Assembly (NCBI GenBank): GCA_019096195.1 | Contig: JAGTXK010000041.1 | Coordinates: forward strand, 1 to 64,000 | Reading direction: 5' to 3' | Length of the DNA: 64,000 nucleotides | Source of the DNA: Boletus sp. NGJ | Lineage: Eukaryota > Basidiomycota > Agaricomycetes > Boletales > Boletaceae | Notes under the pieces: generated by a model | Seen by the model: the letters and a program-made list of their open reading frames with translations, nothing else | What the model was told of the DNA's origin: nothing | Databases searched by the model: none | Shown here: piece by piece, positions 34,718-45,360 of the stretch | Layout of the letters: every line of letters starts with the position of its first letter | Numbering within the stretch: the stretch's first letter is position 1 | Position numbers and translations under genes: made by a program

Positions 34718-35232
34718 TGTTATGATACTGTCTGTCCTCAACAAACAATATTCACAAGGCTTGGGCTAACTTGCAGGCTACACATGTACTGGCTCTTTGG
34801 CTCAATAAAGAGGGTATGTGGGTCTTGTCTAAACAACTCCCACCTACAATGACCAATGGCCAAGACAATGATGGATATAAGATGGACAAAGTGGATTTGA
34901 CTGGAGAAGCCAGTCATCAAAGTGCTACTTTACATATGTTACATGAATATGCACAGATCAGACTGTGTGTGAGGAATTACTATAGAGAGGTAAAGTAAAG
35001 AAGTGTTTATGTAAATAGAAAAAAAACAGAAATGAAGGTGTGAATAGATATGGTGTGAAAGTGATGGAGATTAAATGCATGAGGCATGTTATATAATTGA
35101 ATCTAGACTCTAGTCATGTGATGTTTCTCATAGCCACATATGATCATGTAACCAATCATGTGATATAATGATAAAAAGTTTGACTAAGGTTGATAAAGAA
35201 GATGTTTGAAAATATTCATGTTATATATAACA
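34718..35232 (-). mobile_element. LTR of family A, copy 2: 3' LTR of the gypsy element
   Basis: Reverse complement of the family A LTR. Read on the minus strand it starts TGTTATATATAACATGAA at 35232 and ends CAGTATCATAACA at 34718. It lies directly downstream of the gypsy pol remnant and a polypurine tract, so it is the 3' LTR. Its outer flank is AGAAT on the minus strand. Confidence 0.8.
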
Positions 35233-35250
35233 CTACCCCCTTTTTATGAC
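35233..35250 (-). other. polypurine tract
   Basis: The minus strand reads AAAAAGGGGGTAG directly before the LTR start TGTTAT. This is the expected plus-strand DNA primer site of an LTR retrotransposon. Confidence 0.7.
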
Positions 35251-35384
35251 TCAAATTCTAGGTGAGTTGTGGTTGGTTCAGAGATGGTGTAGTTTTCATA
35301 AGGAGATATTAATGATTGGAAGGAGTAGATGGACAAGCTGTGGAGTTTTCATGGAGCAGATGGGTTCTTTTTATAGAATTTAGC

Positions 35385-35540
35385 TACCACTAGTGGGGTG
35401 GTGTTAATAATGTCGGCTGATTCCCAAGTTTGATTGGTTTCATTGTAACCGCTCCAGTGAACAAGGTACTCCAACTTCCTTCCTTTCATATGAGACACTG
35501 CAATGTATTTAACCTCATATTGTTCTTCTCCTTTTTAATC
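35385..35540 (-). pseudogene. chromodomain of a Ty3/gypsy chromovirus polyprotein
   Basis: The minus strand reads EEQYEVKYIAVSHMKGRKLE, then YLVHWSGYNETNQTWESADI, the signature of a chromodomain (aromatic cage Tyr and Trp present). It ends the integrase and precedes the polypurine tract. It is parted from the integrase by Tc1 element 4. A TAA lies just before it. Confidence 0.8.
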
Positions 35541-35542
35541 TA

Positions 35543-37144
35543 CAGTGACTTCCAAAACTGTTCCAATATCTAACCCTGATGCAGTGCATGAAGCACACTG
35601 CAAACACCCATGGGAATGTCACTTGGCTTGGTGGGACACATAATAGTACATACCCTTGGCTACCTATGGGCGCTTGGATCGTGTGATTTGATCCAGAGGA
35701 AGTGGAGATATGGCTATTTTAAAACAGCAACTACATTGGAACAGTTTTGGAACTTTTGATTATCATAAGTGTATTTGGTATATATTATATCCTCCTTTGG
35801 CTTTAAGCACTGCCTGAACCCTCCTAGGCATGCTTTCAATCAATTCCTGACACACCTCAGCTAGTATCTCATTCCATTTCTCCTGAGTTCTTCTCCACAA
35901 CTCCTCTATTCCCTTAGGAGGCTCCTCATAGTCTGCCAGCTTCCTTTTGAGGTGAAGCCAGATATGTTCTATGGGATTGAGGTCAGGAGACTGTGCAGGC
36001 CATACCATGGTCCTAAATTCCTGCTCTTTCAGCCACTCCTTGACCTTTTTGCAAGTATGCTTAGGATCATTATCTTGTTGAAAGATAACATCAGGAGGAT
36101 TCAGATCATAGAACTCCAAGGAATCCTGGAGTTCATCCTTCAAAATTTGAAGGTAGAGATCACCATCCATCCTACCATCAATCTTGGTTGCATAGCCAAC
36201 CCCATTCCAAGCCATACAGCCCCACAACATCAAAGAACCCCCCTCCAAACTTCAAAGTCCCCTTAACTAATCTGTCACTAAGCCCCTCTCCTGGCTTTTT
36301 CCATGCCCATTTGCAACCATCTGACCCAAGACGATTGATTTTGGTCTCATCAGACCATACCACCTGCTTCCAGTCCTCTAGAGTCCAGTCCTTATGAGCA
36401 TAAGCAAAGTCCAACCAAGCCTTGCAATGTTTGGCAGAGAGTAGTGGGCGTTTGGACTTGACTACGACTTTCATATCAATCTTTTTCAAATGATGACAAA
36501 CTGTATTAGGATGGAGAGGCTGGTTGGTGATAGTGGAGAGAGCTTTAATGACCTGAACAGCACTCTCTGCCTTATTACTGGAGATAAGATGAACAGCATG
36601 ATGAATATTAACAGAGAAAAGCTTTGATGGACGGCCTCCAGTAGACTTTTGAAGGTCAGAACACTCCTTGGAATGAAGCCTAGAGATGGTAGCAATGCCA
36701 ACACCTGTACTAGAGGCAATATAGTGGATGGAATGGCCAGAATCAAGTTGAGAGAGAATAGTGTTCTTTTGAGTGGCAGAAAAAGACCACATGATGATAG
36801 TGGTTAAGAGTCAAGAAGTGTGGGAATATTTTTAGACTCAGACATAATATTTATATGTATATCTCTGTTTGTACCACCAAACAACAGCAATTATCCCCTT
36901 ATATCATAAAGATTCTAATGCTCATATCAAAAGTCCCAAAACTGTTCCAATGTAGTTGCTGTTTTAAAATAGCCATATCTCCACTTCCTCTGGATCAAAT
37001 CACATGATCCAAGCGCCCATAGGTAGCCAAGGGTATGTACTATTATGTGTCCCACCAAAGCCAAGCGACATTCCCATGGGTGTTTGCAGTGTGCTTCATG
37101 CACTGCATCAGGGTTAGGTATTGGAACAGTTTTGGGAGTCACTG
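35543..37144 (-). mobile_element. Tc1/mariner element 4
   Basis: Flanked by TA at 35541-35542 and 37145-37146. The ends are CAGTGACTTCCAAAACTGTT and the reverse complement, with about 215-bp inverted repeats. It is inserted between the integrase and chromodomain of the gypsy element; the host frame joins across it. Confidence 0.92.
35763..36792 (-). pseudogene. Tc1-like DDE transposase with a one-base frameshift
   Basis: ATG 36792 opens a frame with a helix-turn-helix (STGVGIATISRLHSK) and the first Asp (VVWSDETKINRLG). At a run of six C (36238-36243; G on the coding strand) the frame changes. The other frame carries on with GSLMLWGCMAWNG, the second Asp (FQQDNDPKHTCKK), the Glu (NPIEHIW) and a normal end. 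One extra base in the run explains it. All three catalytic residues survive, so the frameshift is the only clear defect and could be a sequencing error. Confidence 0.88.
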
Positions 37145-37145
37145 T

Positions 37146-37628
37146 ACCTTCATTGCTTCAGGATGGACTTTGGGTTGTCCTGGTAGCATTTCCCAACAAG
37201 GTTTTACATAAGATATATTAACCATTGGGTGGATGTGAATGGTTTTGAGAAGTTTTAGTGTAATAGTATTAGAAAGAACCTTAATGATCTCATAAGGTCC
37301 AATTTATTTTTATGTGAGCTTTTTAACCATATATGGGAGGTTGAGTTTGTCAGTGGATAGCCAGACCTGCTGACCAATAGAATAGTTTGTGGCATCTAAT
37401 CTTTTCTTTTCTGATGCTTTTATCATCTTTTCTCTCAGGTCTTCTAACACCATCTCTATATCTTTGTGTGAATAACTCATATCTCCCATGAAGCCAGCTA
37501 ATTTCCCTTCAACACCTATACATGGAGCATAGTTTTGTGTGACATTAATGGGAATTTTGCCAGTGGCTATAGTGTTAGTGTTATTATGGGAGAATTGAGC
37601 CATTTTTAGCCAGTTAGCCCATTGATCC

Positions 37629-37661
<33 letters not shown>

Positions 37662-38540
37662 CAATATATACATGGAGATATTGTTTGAGATCTCTGTTAA
37701 TGTGCTTTGTTTGGCCATCTGTTTGTGGGTGATAGGCTGTGGAAATCTTTTGGGATATATCAAGGAGTTTGCATAGCTATTTGGTGAAAGTGGATATGAA
37801 TTGAGAGCCTCTGTCTGAAACAAGCATAGTAGATAGTCCATGTGTACACCAAACATGGTTGCAGAATAATATAGCTAAGTTCAAAGAGGAACATATATCA
37901 TAGGTAGAAATAAAAATAACTTCTTTGAGAATTGATCTACAATTACACAGATAGCCATAAAAGAATGTAATTTGGATAAACCCATAATGAAATCTACGGA
38001 TAGATCTTTTCAAGGGCATTTTGCTGTGGGAAGTGGTATAAGTTTTCCTGTTGGTGCTTTTTGCTTTCTCTTTGTAAGGGCACACACTTAACAGCTATCT
38101 ATGTATGTTTGAATGTCCTTTGTGATGCTAGGCCATGAAAAGTATTGTATAAGAGTATAAATTGTTTTTGAGTGTCCACCATGACCAGTGATGGGTGAAT
38201 TGTGGCATAGGGTAAGAAGACATGCATATAATGATTCAGGAACAAAAACCTTGTTTTTGTTATTTTTGAAAAAATTTCATATTATGATCAAAGATAAAGT
38301 TCAAAATGGTGTCAACACCAAGAGAAGATGATTCAACTTCTAATTCTGTTAAAAAAAATAATGGAATTAATAAAAACAGAAGGAGGTAAAACTGTAATGT
38401 TCATACTATGGTCTAATACTGTATTACCATGGTCTGGATGACAAGATAGAGCATTTGCTCTGCCATTTGACAATCCCAGTTTGTAAATACATACATAGTT
38501 AAATTCTTGAAGAAGTGCATGCCAGTGAGCTTGTCAACCA
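37146..38540 (-). pseudogene. Ty3/gypsy RNase H and integrase remnant
   Basis: The minus strand has, in order: the RNase H end (about 38530-38380: HALLQEFNYV, LGLSNGRANALS), the H2C2 integrase finger (about 38215-38090: HNSPITGHGGHSKT ... C-x2-C), the integrase core (about 38070-37680: STYDICSSLNLA, FCNHVWCTHGLSTMLVSDRG, HPQT-like region), then NWLKMAQFSHNN (about 37600), QQVWLSTDKLNL (about 37350) and IHPMVNISYVKPCW (about 37240). There are several stops and a 31-A expansion. Upstream RT, protease and gag are missing: the element is cut off at about 38540. Confidence 0.75.
37631..37661 (+). repeat. poly-T run, 31 bases
   Basis: An uninterrupted run of 31 T inside the decayed integrase sequence (poly-A on its coding strand). 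Confidence 0.95.
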
Positions 38541-39429
38541 CTTACAGTATCTCTCATATTCATCATCTACAGCAATTACTGGAAAATTTGCCAAATTAGC
38601 TATCTCTCAACCCAGTCAAATCAATATACCACTTTGGACTTGAGACAGAACTTGTGAACAAGGAAGGTGTCTGGTTTGTATTCAACCAGAACCTGGAGGT
38701 GTGCTTTGAGAACACAACAGCTCACCTTTGAGGATCTCAAGTGGAGGTGACTAAATACCTTGTTGAATCTCACCAACAACAAATTGATTAAGGTCTGACT
38801 ATGGAGTAGGTCAAATACACAACATCCCTCTCCATCTTACATGATGCTTTAGTGGCCAATGTTGTTAGTATCTACAACTTCATGACCAGTCCATTTGGAC
38901 ATGAGTTAGTTCAAAAGGTAAGCCTCTTCTTTGATTGCCACCTCTATTTTCTAATGGTTTGTCATAGTCCTGGGGATGTTGCAGGGTCTGTGATTGCCAG
39001 TGGAATCTCTCTGCAGAGTGCCTTACAAGTAGAGGTGCACAAACAGCTTGGGATGACTATTTTCAGACACATCCTGCCCTCTATGAGGAGATCAAAAATA
39101 AAATGGGGGTAGTCCATGGTGTCAAGGAGGTTCAATTGGACACTGCTGACATGGATGCAGATGGCAATGCAGATGTCCCCTTGAGTGCAGTGATCCAAAA
39201 TGCACTTGATTTGCAAAATATTGACATTCCTGCTGACATTGACATGATCTCCCACTATGTTGAAAGGTGAGAAAAGGGGCCAGATGATACTTTGGTTTCT
39301 GCAGGTGATAATGAAGACATCTGGGCATTTATCAATTTTGACTCTGACTAGTTATGCACTCATGTATTTACAATTTCTTGCTATAACTTGGTACACCACC
39401 ATTACTCAGTATACCAGCAATGGACCCTG
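38541..39429. other. no recognised gene
   Basis: Short plus-strand frames (38852-39112 and about 39120-39265, the latter acidic: DTADMDADGNADVPL) without a family I know. It may be part of an element gene. Confidence 0.3.
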
Positions 39430-39960
39430 CATTACACATTACATGTTGCCATTGTTGGCAACCAACACTCCATTATGGCATTATTTTTGGCAACACAACG
39501 AGCCCTGTGTTACACATTATGTTGCCTCCATACAGAAGGCTACAATATGCCCCCTGATGGGGCAAAACCAAAGCAGAATGCTATGTTAACTGCAAATTCA
39601 ACATCACTCAGTTGAGCAACTAGAAATGGCCATTGAGAGGGATGGGAAGGGACCATATGGTAAGCTTCAGCTATATTGCAAACTATTGCCTGCATGTCTT
39701 GTGGCAGAATGGAGATTATCGTGAATGTAATCTAGAAAGTGCTGTAGTGGGTAGGGAACAGGTCTGGGTTGACCTGTGAGTTTGGAGATGAAACTAAGGT
39801 ATTCTTGGGCTTGTGGGGAAATGATAGGTTTTGTACCAGGCAAAACTTGCCTGGCTTGCCCAGCTTGGAGATCAGTGATAGCAGCACTGTTTGGAAGGGG
39901 CCCATTAAAGATTCAATAATGTGTCAATTAAAGAGGCCAATATAGCAGCCCTTAGAAAAT
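39430..39960 (-). pseudogene. reverse transcriptase of DIRS-like element 2
   Basis: The minus strand reads MGPFQTVLLSLISKLGKPGK, CLVQNLSFPHKPKN, and an aspartate-region trace IAEAYHMVPSHPSQW then CFGP. It parallels the RT of element 1 (PSVNN and DIVEAY regions). Frame changes and stops are present. Downstream parts (RNase H, recombinase) are not seen, so the element is truncated. Confidence 0.55.
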
Positions 39961-40079
39961 TCTTCACTGATTATCTCATCAAATATCTCTTTGTGCTCTT
40001 CAATAGAAGGACTATTACAAGGTGTTTATGAATAGGTTATAATAGACAGGCCTGATCAGGGTATTTACTCAGAAGACTC

Positions 40080-40795
40080 ATGCTGGTAAGGCATTGCTTC
40101 TATGCATCAGGATTATACAGAGGGAGAGCTTTAACTCTTCTGTGCCTTATGGCAAGTTTGGGCTCCATGGTCTGGACCTCCACATCCCAAACATTTGTGG
40201 AGGGAGGCCCTATGCATGGTTTGGCAGCCAAGGGGGTGCTGCAGTTAGTGCATATGACCAGGCCCTTCAGGTTGATGAGACACCCCTCTAAGTCGCACTA
40301 GCATCAAGCCAGTGTTCCATCCCAGAATTCTTTTGAGTGACAATTGTTGACTCCATGTGGAAAGCAGCCAAGACATTGGGGGCAGACTAAGAGAGGACCA
40401 CAGCTTTTTGATCATTTGCAAAATGTGCATAACAGAAAATAGGTTTTTGGAGAGAATTGACCTTCCAGTTTGCCAGGTTCTCAGGAGGCACCTAGAGAGA
40501 TGGAGCACAATTTTCATGGTTGATGAAAGTTGTGCTGGTCATTTTGTGAGGAGCAAAAGGCAGAGCTGCACTAGGACCTACTCAATAAAGGTTTAGCTTG
40601 GGTGATTAGTTCCTCTATCTGCAGATTTGCCTGTCAAATGATACAACATAGGTTGGTGTTGGGTCAATGTATTGTGTGCATGTGAGTGTGCAATTTTCAT
40701 AATGGCAGTGATGCATTTCATGGCAGCAGCAAATTTGGTAGAATATTTTCCATGCCAGTGGTTGTATGATTGGTGGGGATGTAGTCTGTGGCAGC
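40080..40795 (-). pseudogene. zinc-knuckle part of gag-like ORF, DIRS-like element 2
   Basis: The minus strand has CGPLLVCPQCLGCFPHG and later HKCLGCGGPDHGAQTC (about 40185-40140), matching the knuckle region of element 1. The frame is broken several times. The rest of the ORF lies beyond the solo LTR (41870-42690). Confidence 0.5.
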
Positions 40796-41864
40796 TGTTA
40801 TAATATACGAAATTTTCAAACTTTTCATACAAACACTTACTTTTCATTTTCGTCAAACCTTTTTCTTCATAAGTCATGTGACTGTGCATGTGACTGTGGG
40901 AACATATCACATGATTAGATCTAGAACCTATGACATCATATGACATCACACCTCATGTGATCCATGACTCTTTAATTTCCACTATTCTCACACAGCCCCT
41001 TTAATCTCTGTCTTACTATACTTAGTAAATTATCACATGCACTGCTTGGTCTGTGTGCATCTCCTTCATGTATATAAAGTAGCACTTTGATGACTGGTAA
41101 CCCCAGTCTAATCCACTTGTATTTTTCCTCCAACAACTCATTAGCTTTGGCCACTCTGGTCATCATAGGGTTGGGAACAGTACAGACCAAGACTCTTCAC
41201 CTCATTGTTACGATTCTTTCCTTTTCTTCTTCTTCCACTAGTCATCCTTGCTTTCGCCTCCCTCTTCTGACTTTCCTGGATCTTTCGCTACACAGTGGGA
41301 CTCCGTGTAGTCAAAGCACACCCTTTTGTCCTCCAACAATCTGTACCTTTATGCTGACATCATATGGAAGATCCCTTCACATTCCCACTTCATAGGATCT
41401 CTCTGGTGCTGCAGCTTACTCATCCTTTTCCCACAATAACTTTGTATATAAACCTTGCCTCCGTAGTAGATCCTGCAATTTACACCTACTTGGTGAACTT
41501 TCATCATCGTTTCTCCGGACCTCTATAAGTCGTTGTTCCACTTCAAGTGAACACTTCTTCTACGTCTCGGCTTCACTCTCTGAGTGAACCCTCGACTATG
41601 ACTAGGAAGACCCTTTGTTGCTGAACCCTTGACCCTACAATGAGGAAGACCCTCTGTTGTTGAACCCTTGACCCTACTCAGGGATCCTTCGTCCCGTAGC
41701 TCACTGAGCTACCCCTTTCAACCTCTGTAGCTCGTCGCTACTTGATCATCCAAGTTAACGCCTGTTCCTACCCGGGGTAGTCGTAACACTCATCTATTGA
41801 GCCAGGCTTCGTGTAACCTGCGAATAGTTCGAGCCTTGTGGTTTGTGCCGAAAGGTTCATAACA
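40796..41864 (+). mobile_element. solo LTR of family A, holding a second solo LTR
   Basis: TGTTATAATATACG at 40796 to GGTTCATAACA at 41864. The 5-bp target duplication GCAGC is present on both sides (40791-40795 and 41865-41869). The inner 583-bp LTR (41206-41788) plus one target copy accounts for its extra length over copies 1 and 2. Confidence 0.88.
41206..41788 (+). mobile_element. solo LTR of family C, CpG-rich
   Basis: TGTTACGATTC... to ...GGTAGTCGTAACA, with inverted terminal octamers TGTTACGA/TCGTAACA and the target duplication CTCAT on both sides (41201-41205 and 41789-41793). It keeps many CpG sites, so it is young relative to the sequence around it. Confidence 0.9.
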
Positions 41865-41869
41865 GCAGC

Positions 41870-42690
41870 AATCAGTCATATGGTGATCAATGCAGAGAAT
41901 TGCAAGAAGTTTGAGTTTGAGAGTGGGTTAGCATTTGAAACAGATGATTATTATTTTTCCTTACCTTGGACTTCATTTGCTGGTTGTTGTTGGCTTGAAT
42001 CTTGAATGTGATGTCTTGCATGAGGTCATTGTTGATGATGGAGATATCATATCCATTACTTACTTGAGTTTGTCATGCCAGTCTCAATGGACTCAAGCTG
42101 TATATATAAGGACAATTTTATTATGCAAAGGGTTTTTCTGCATTGAGTGGATTTCAATTCACCAGAAAAAGGTAGCCAATGAATTGAGGTTCTCTGCTGG
42201 CCAGTTTACTTTCTTAACATAGACAAGAAAGTTGTTATTAGCCTGGAGAAAGCTCTCAAAGGATAGTTCCTAATCTGCCAATGCATTCCTGGAAGCCCAT
42301 ATAGTGGCTACTGACTTGATGGTGAGAAGGTTGTCCACTTTGGATAGTCCAAATGTGTCATCTGCTTGTGACTTGCTGTTGCTTTGTGCAGCATCTGTGC
42401 AGCCTTCTAGTGAAAAGTACTATAGCTCAACAAAATCAATTGAACTCAATTTTTGGAGGGCATATTGAAAGGGATATGAAATGAGGATGTTTGCTACTAA
42501 GGTGCCAGGTTCAAAAATATTCATCTTGGGTTTCTACTTTTCTGCCTCCTTTCGTTCTCATTCAGCTTTGTCATTGGTCAATCTATTCACTGTTACAACC
42601 TTGTAACAATGGAACACATGACCTGAGTGAATCTAAGGCGATCTGGGTTTCACTAGGACCTGCTACTCTCCCTTCCTCTAAATAGACAAG
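41870..42690 (-). pseudogene. gag-like ORF middle part, DIRS-like element 2
   Basis: The minus strand reads [20 protein letters not shown] (about 42460), [12 protein letters not shown], then [20 protein letters not shown] and IHSMQKNPLHNKIVL (about 42230-42110). These match the pattern of agaricomycete gag-like ORF1 proteins (SQYAL-KL...YVELWYFT...). There are several stops. Confidence 0.5.
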
Positions 42691-42729
42691 GGTTCAGTCA
42701 GCTGGTGAGTACTGTAGCAAGGCTTTCTG

Positions 42730-43290
42730 TGTTAGGATAACCATCTAACACTGATATGCAAGCAACAAAGATGTCCTAGCTCCCAATGTATTGACAGAGC
42801 AGCAATTGTCTGCAATGTATGCTCTGCAAGGCTCTATAGTTGGCTCTACCCTTGTAGAGTGGACACCTCTTATAACCCTGGTCCAATAACAGGGAGGACA
42901 GCTTTACCTTGACCTAATGGGTCACAAAGCAAACAAAGAAGCTAGAGATCATAAGGATCACTAGCACAAGGAGAAACAATGCTTCCAGCATTAACTTCTA
43001 GGAACAGAAGTTGATGGAGAAGCAGAAATGATGTACACCCAGGTTGATTAGTGTAGATCAAGGTTTGAAAATACATGAAGGGCAAACACCTGTATAAATA
43101 GACCTATCCTATCTAGAGCAGGCTTCATATTGTATAAGGTATTGTGAGATCATAGATCTAATATTACTATACAAGGGATCTTTGGAACATTAAACAAATG
43201 GAGTAATGGAAATACTGGGCTATGTGCAAGAGAGCATAGCCATGGAGGCAATATCCAAAATCAGGTGAAATAGAAAAGGTGAAATAGAAG
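42730..43290 (-). mobile_element. LTR family B, old CpG-poor copy, inverted
   Basis: On the minus strand it aligns with 43500-43830: GATATTGCCTCCATGGCTAT, GCACATAGCCCAGTATT, GGTCTATTTATACAGG, CTTGTGCTAGTGATC. CpG sites of the plus-strand copy are TG or CA here. It sits head to head with that copy. Confidence 0.55.
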
Positions 43291-43295
43291 GCTGT

Positions 43296-44310
43296 TGTTA
43301 CGGTTACCGAAGGGGGTACATCTTTTCCCCTTCCCTCTCCCTCTGTAGGACTATGGGACGACCTATTCTTCGACTTGGACCTGGGATTCCCCTTCGACAC
43401 CGACTCAGGCATTGCCCCATCCAGAACCTCCTTTCTAGGCAGTTATTCGTAACTCCCTTTTTAGGAACCTACCCGTTTGGTATGGACACCACCTCCCTAT
43501 TTCACCTGATGTATGCCCTCTTCCTTTTTGATCTGATTATAGACATTGCCTCCTCGGCTATGCTCTCTCGTGCATAGCCCAGTATTCCTACCTTCCCCTT
43601 TTGACTCATGCCTTGATCCATTTATAGTAATCTTTCGTCTGTGACTAACGATTACTATATTCGTTACGAAGCCTGCCCTAGACGGGCAAGACCTATAAAT
43701 AGAGACGCAGGCCCTTCATGTAACTCTAACCTAGATCTACACTCCTTCCTGTGTAATCTACCTGCTTCTCCCGCTAAAGGTTCCACTTCACCTCAGAAGC
43801 CTTCCCCACACTCTGGAGGTGATCGCCCTCGCGCTTGTGATCATCTTACTCATCACTTCGCACTTGTGCACCGTCGTTGCCGTTACAGGCTTCTAAAGCT
43901 TCAGCAAATCCAATGACCAACAGAGGTTGGTCGTTGTCGGTCAGGACTCTGCCACTGACCCAGCAAGCCCAGGACTCCGCCACCGGTACTAGGCCCAGTA
44001 AGCCTAGAGAATCAGCTGACGGAAGGCAACTGCTCTCTGGCCTGCACACCGGTCTGCCCACCCTTCTTATAGGATTGGGATTCCGTGGTAAATCCAAGAC
44101 TCCGCCATTGGTTGTAGAGGTAACAAGAGGACTCTACATAAAGCTAGCAGTTGGTCCCCAGTCAGAGGAAACCGTTGGGCCTCTGGAGGTTGAGTAATCC
44201 CTCAAGTCCTGCTGCACACTGTAACTACACGGCAAGCCTTGGCGCTGCATGATTGCTGATTACTTATCAGGTCCGACCGCCACTCATGTAGCGGCTTTTG
44301 CCTACATAAC
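43296..44310 (+). mobile_element. LTR family B, CpG-rich copy (LTR plus leader)
   Basis: Starts TGTTACGGTTACCGAAGG. It contains a TATAAATAGAGACGCAGG promoter-like block near 43696 and a candidate LTR end CCGTTACA at 43887, and goes on to about 44310 with CpG-rich sequence shared with the copy at 27424. It is inserted in the gag-like ORF of DIRS-like element 2. The right limit and target duplication were not resolved. Confidence 0.55.
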
Positions 44311-44589
44311 GTTTGGGGAAAAAGGTATGCCCCCTTCCTCAACCATAACATCCACTTCATCTTCCAACTCTCTATACTCTCATTCAACTCCCTCTGCTGC
44401 CAGATCAGCTGCATTCCATTCAGCAATTCAGGTCTCAGCTCTTCTGGTATGATTTGCTTTCCAGGCTATGAGCAGTCTTTCAACCACTTGTTGGTCATCT
44501 TCACCATACACTATCTTAAGTCTGTCCCAAATTGTGTTGAATTCATCACTCGCATAGTCTGGGGGTTGTTCCAGTCTTGGGTTGGCCAT
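44311..44589 (-). pseudogene. gag-like ORF start, DIRS-like element 2
   Basis: ATG 44589 opens MANPRLEQPPDYASDEFNTI, IVYGEDDQQVVERLLIAWKA, then a TGA or TAG near 44428 and a further in-frame stretch ending where the LTR-B copy starts. It parallels the ORF1 start of element 1 at 29590. Confidence 0.55.
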
Positions 44590-44689
44590 GATGGTGTGTA
44601 TAGAATTAATCAAGTCAGATAAGGAGTGGGGATGGGGAGCAAGTAATGGAAAGGAATGACTATTGCTATGCAAAATCAAGAGCAACTAT

Positions 44690-45300
44690 GCTATTGGTAG
44701 TCATTAAGGTCAGGAAGTGGCACGAAAGCAAAAGAGGTGCTGCGCCGCTTCCGGTCGCTCGGCCAGAGGCCATGCTCTGCCACTCCGCTCGTGCCTCGCT
44801 TCGTAAGCAGAGCCGCCATCAGACCGACAATGTTACACATTCGCTCCTGACCACGTAATAGAATTTTACACTGCCGCCTTATCGGCTGGACGTTCAAACG
44901 CCGCCCGTATGACATGCAGTCAGATTCTGTTTCACAGCTTTTTGCAGGATATCTCCATTATCTGCTCTTTGTAAAAAATATGGTCTGTCATCCATCCCCT
45001 CGACTGCTTTAACCTCTCGATGCAACAGGTAGGGGAGGCAGATCTACAATGATTGATGCGCACATCATCTCCTCTCTATCATCAAGTCACGTACAGTTTG
45101 ATTCGGTTTACTTCTTTGTAGGTGATCCATCTATTACCAGTGCGTTCGGGAATAGTCACGGAACGCTCCGCGCGTCGGCCACTCCGATGAACGCATAGAA
45201 CGCCGCCCCATCATTATTCCCGGTAAGTACTAGATGCGATAGCGAACGACGCTTTTTGAGTGCTTTCACAAGACAAGAATATCCGAAATGTAGGTATCGA
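44690..45300. other. border between element nest and host DNA
   Basis: CpG sites become frequent from about 44,735 (GCGCCGCTTCCGGTCGCTCG). No gene, tRNA or promoter is recognised; it may hold the 5' region of the UbiA-like gene. Confidence 0.4.
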
Positions 45301-45360
45301 TGAAACATATAAACACACTCGGATATATAAACGGACGTTCTGTTGCATCCTCAAGTATCA

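Noticed and set aside
38852-39112. 86-codon plus-strand gene
   Set aside because: No family resemblance, no clear exon structure; kept only as unassigned sequence.
44735-44815. tRNA or SINE at the nest border
   Set aside because: GC-rich and partly self-complementary, but no A or B box or cloverleaf could be found.
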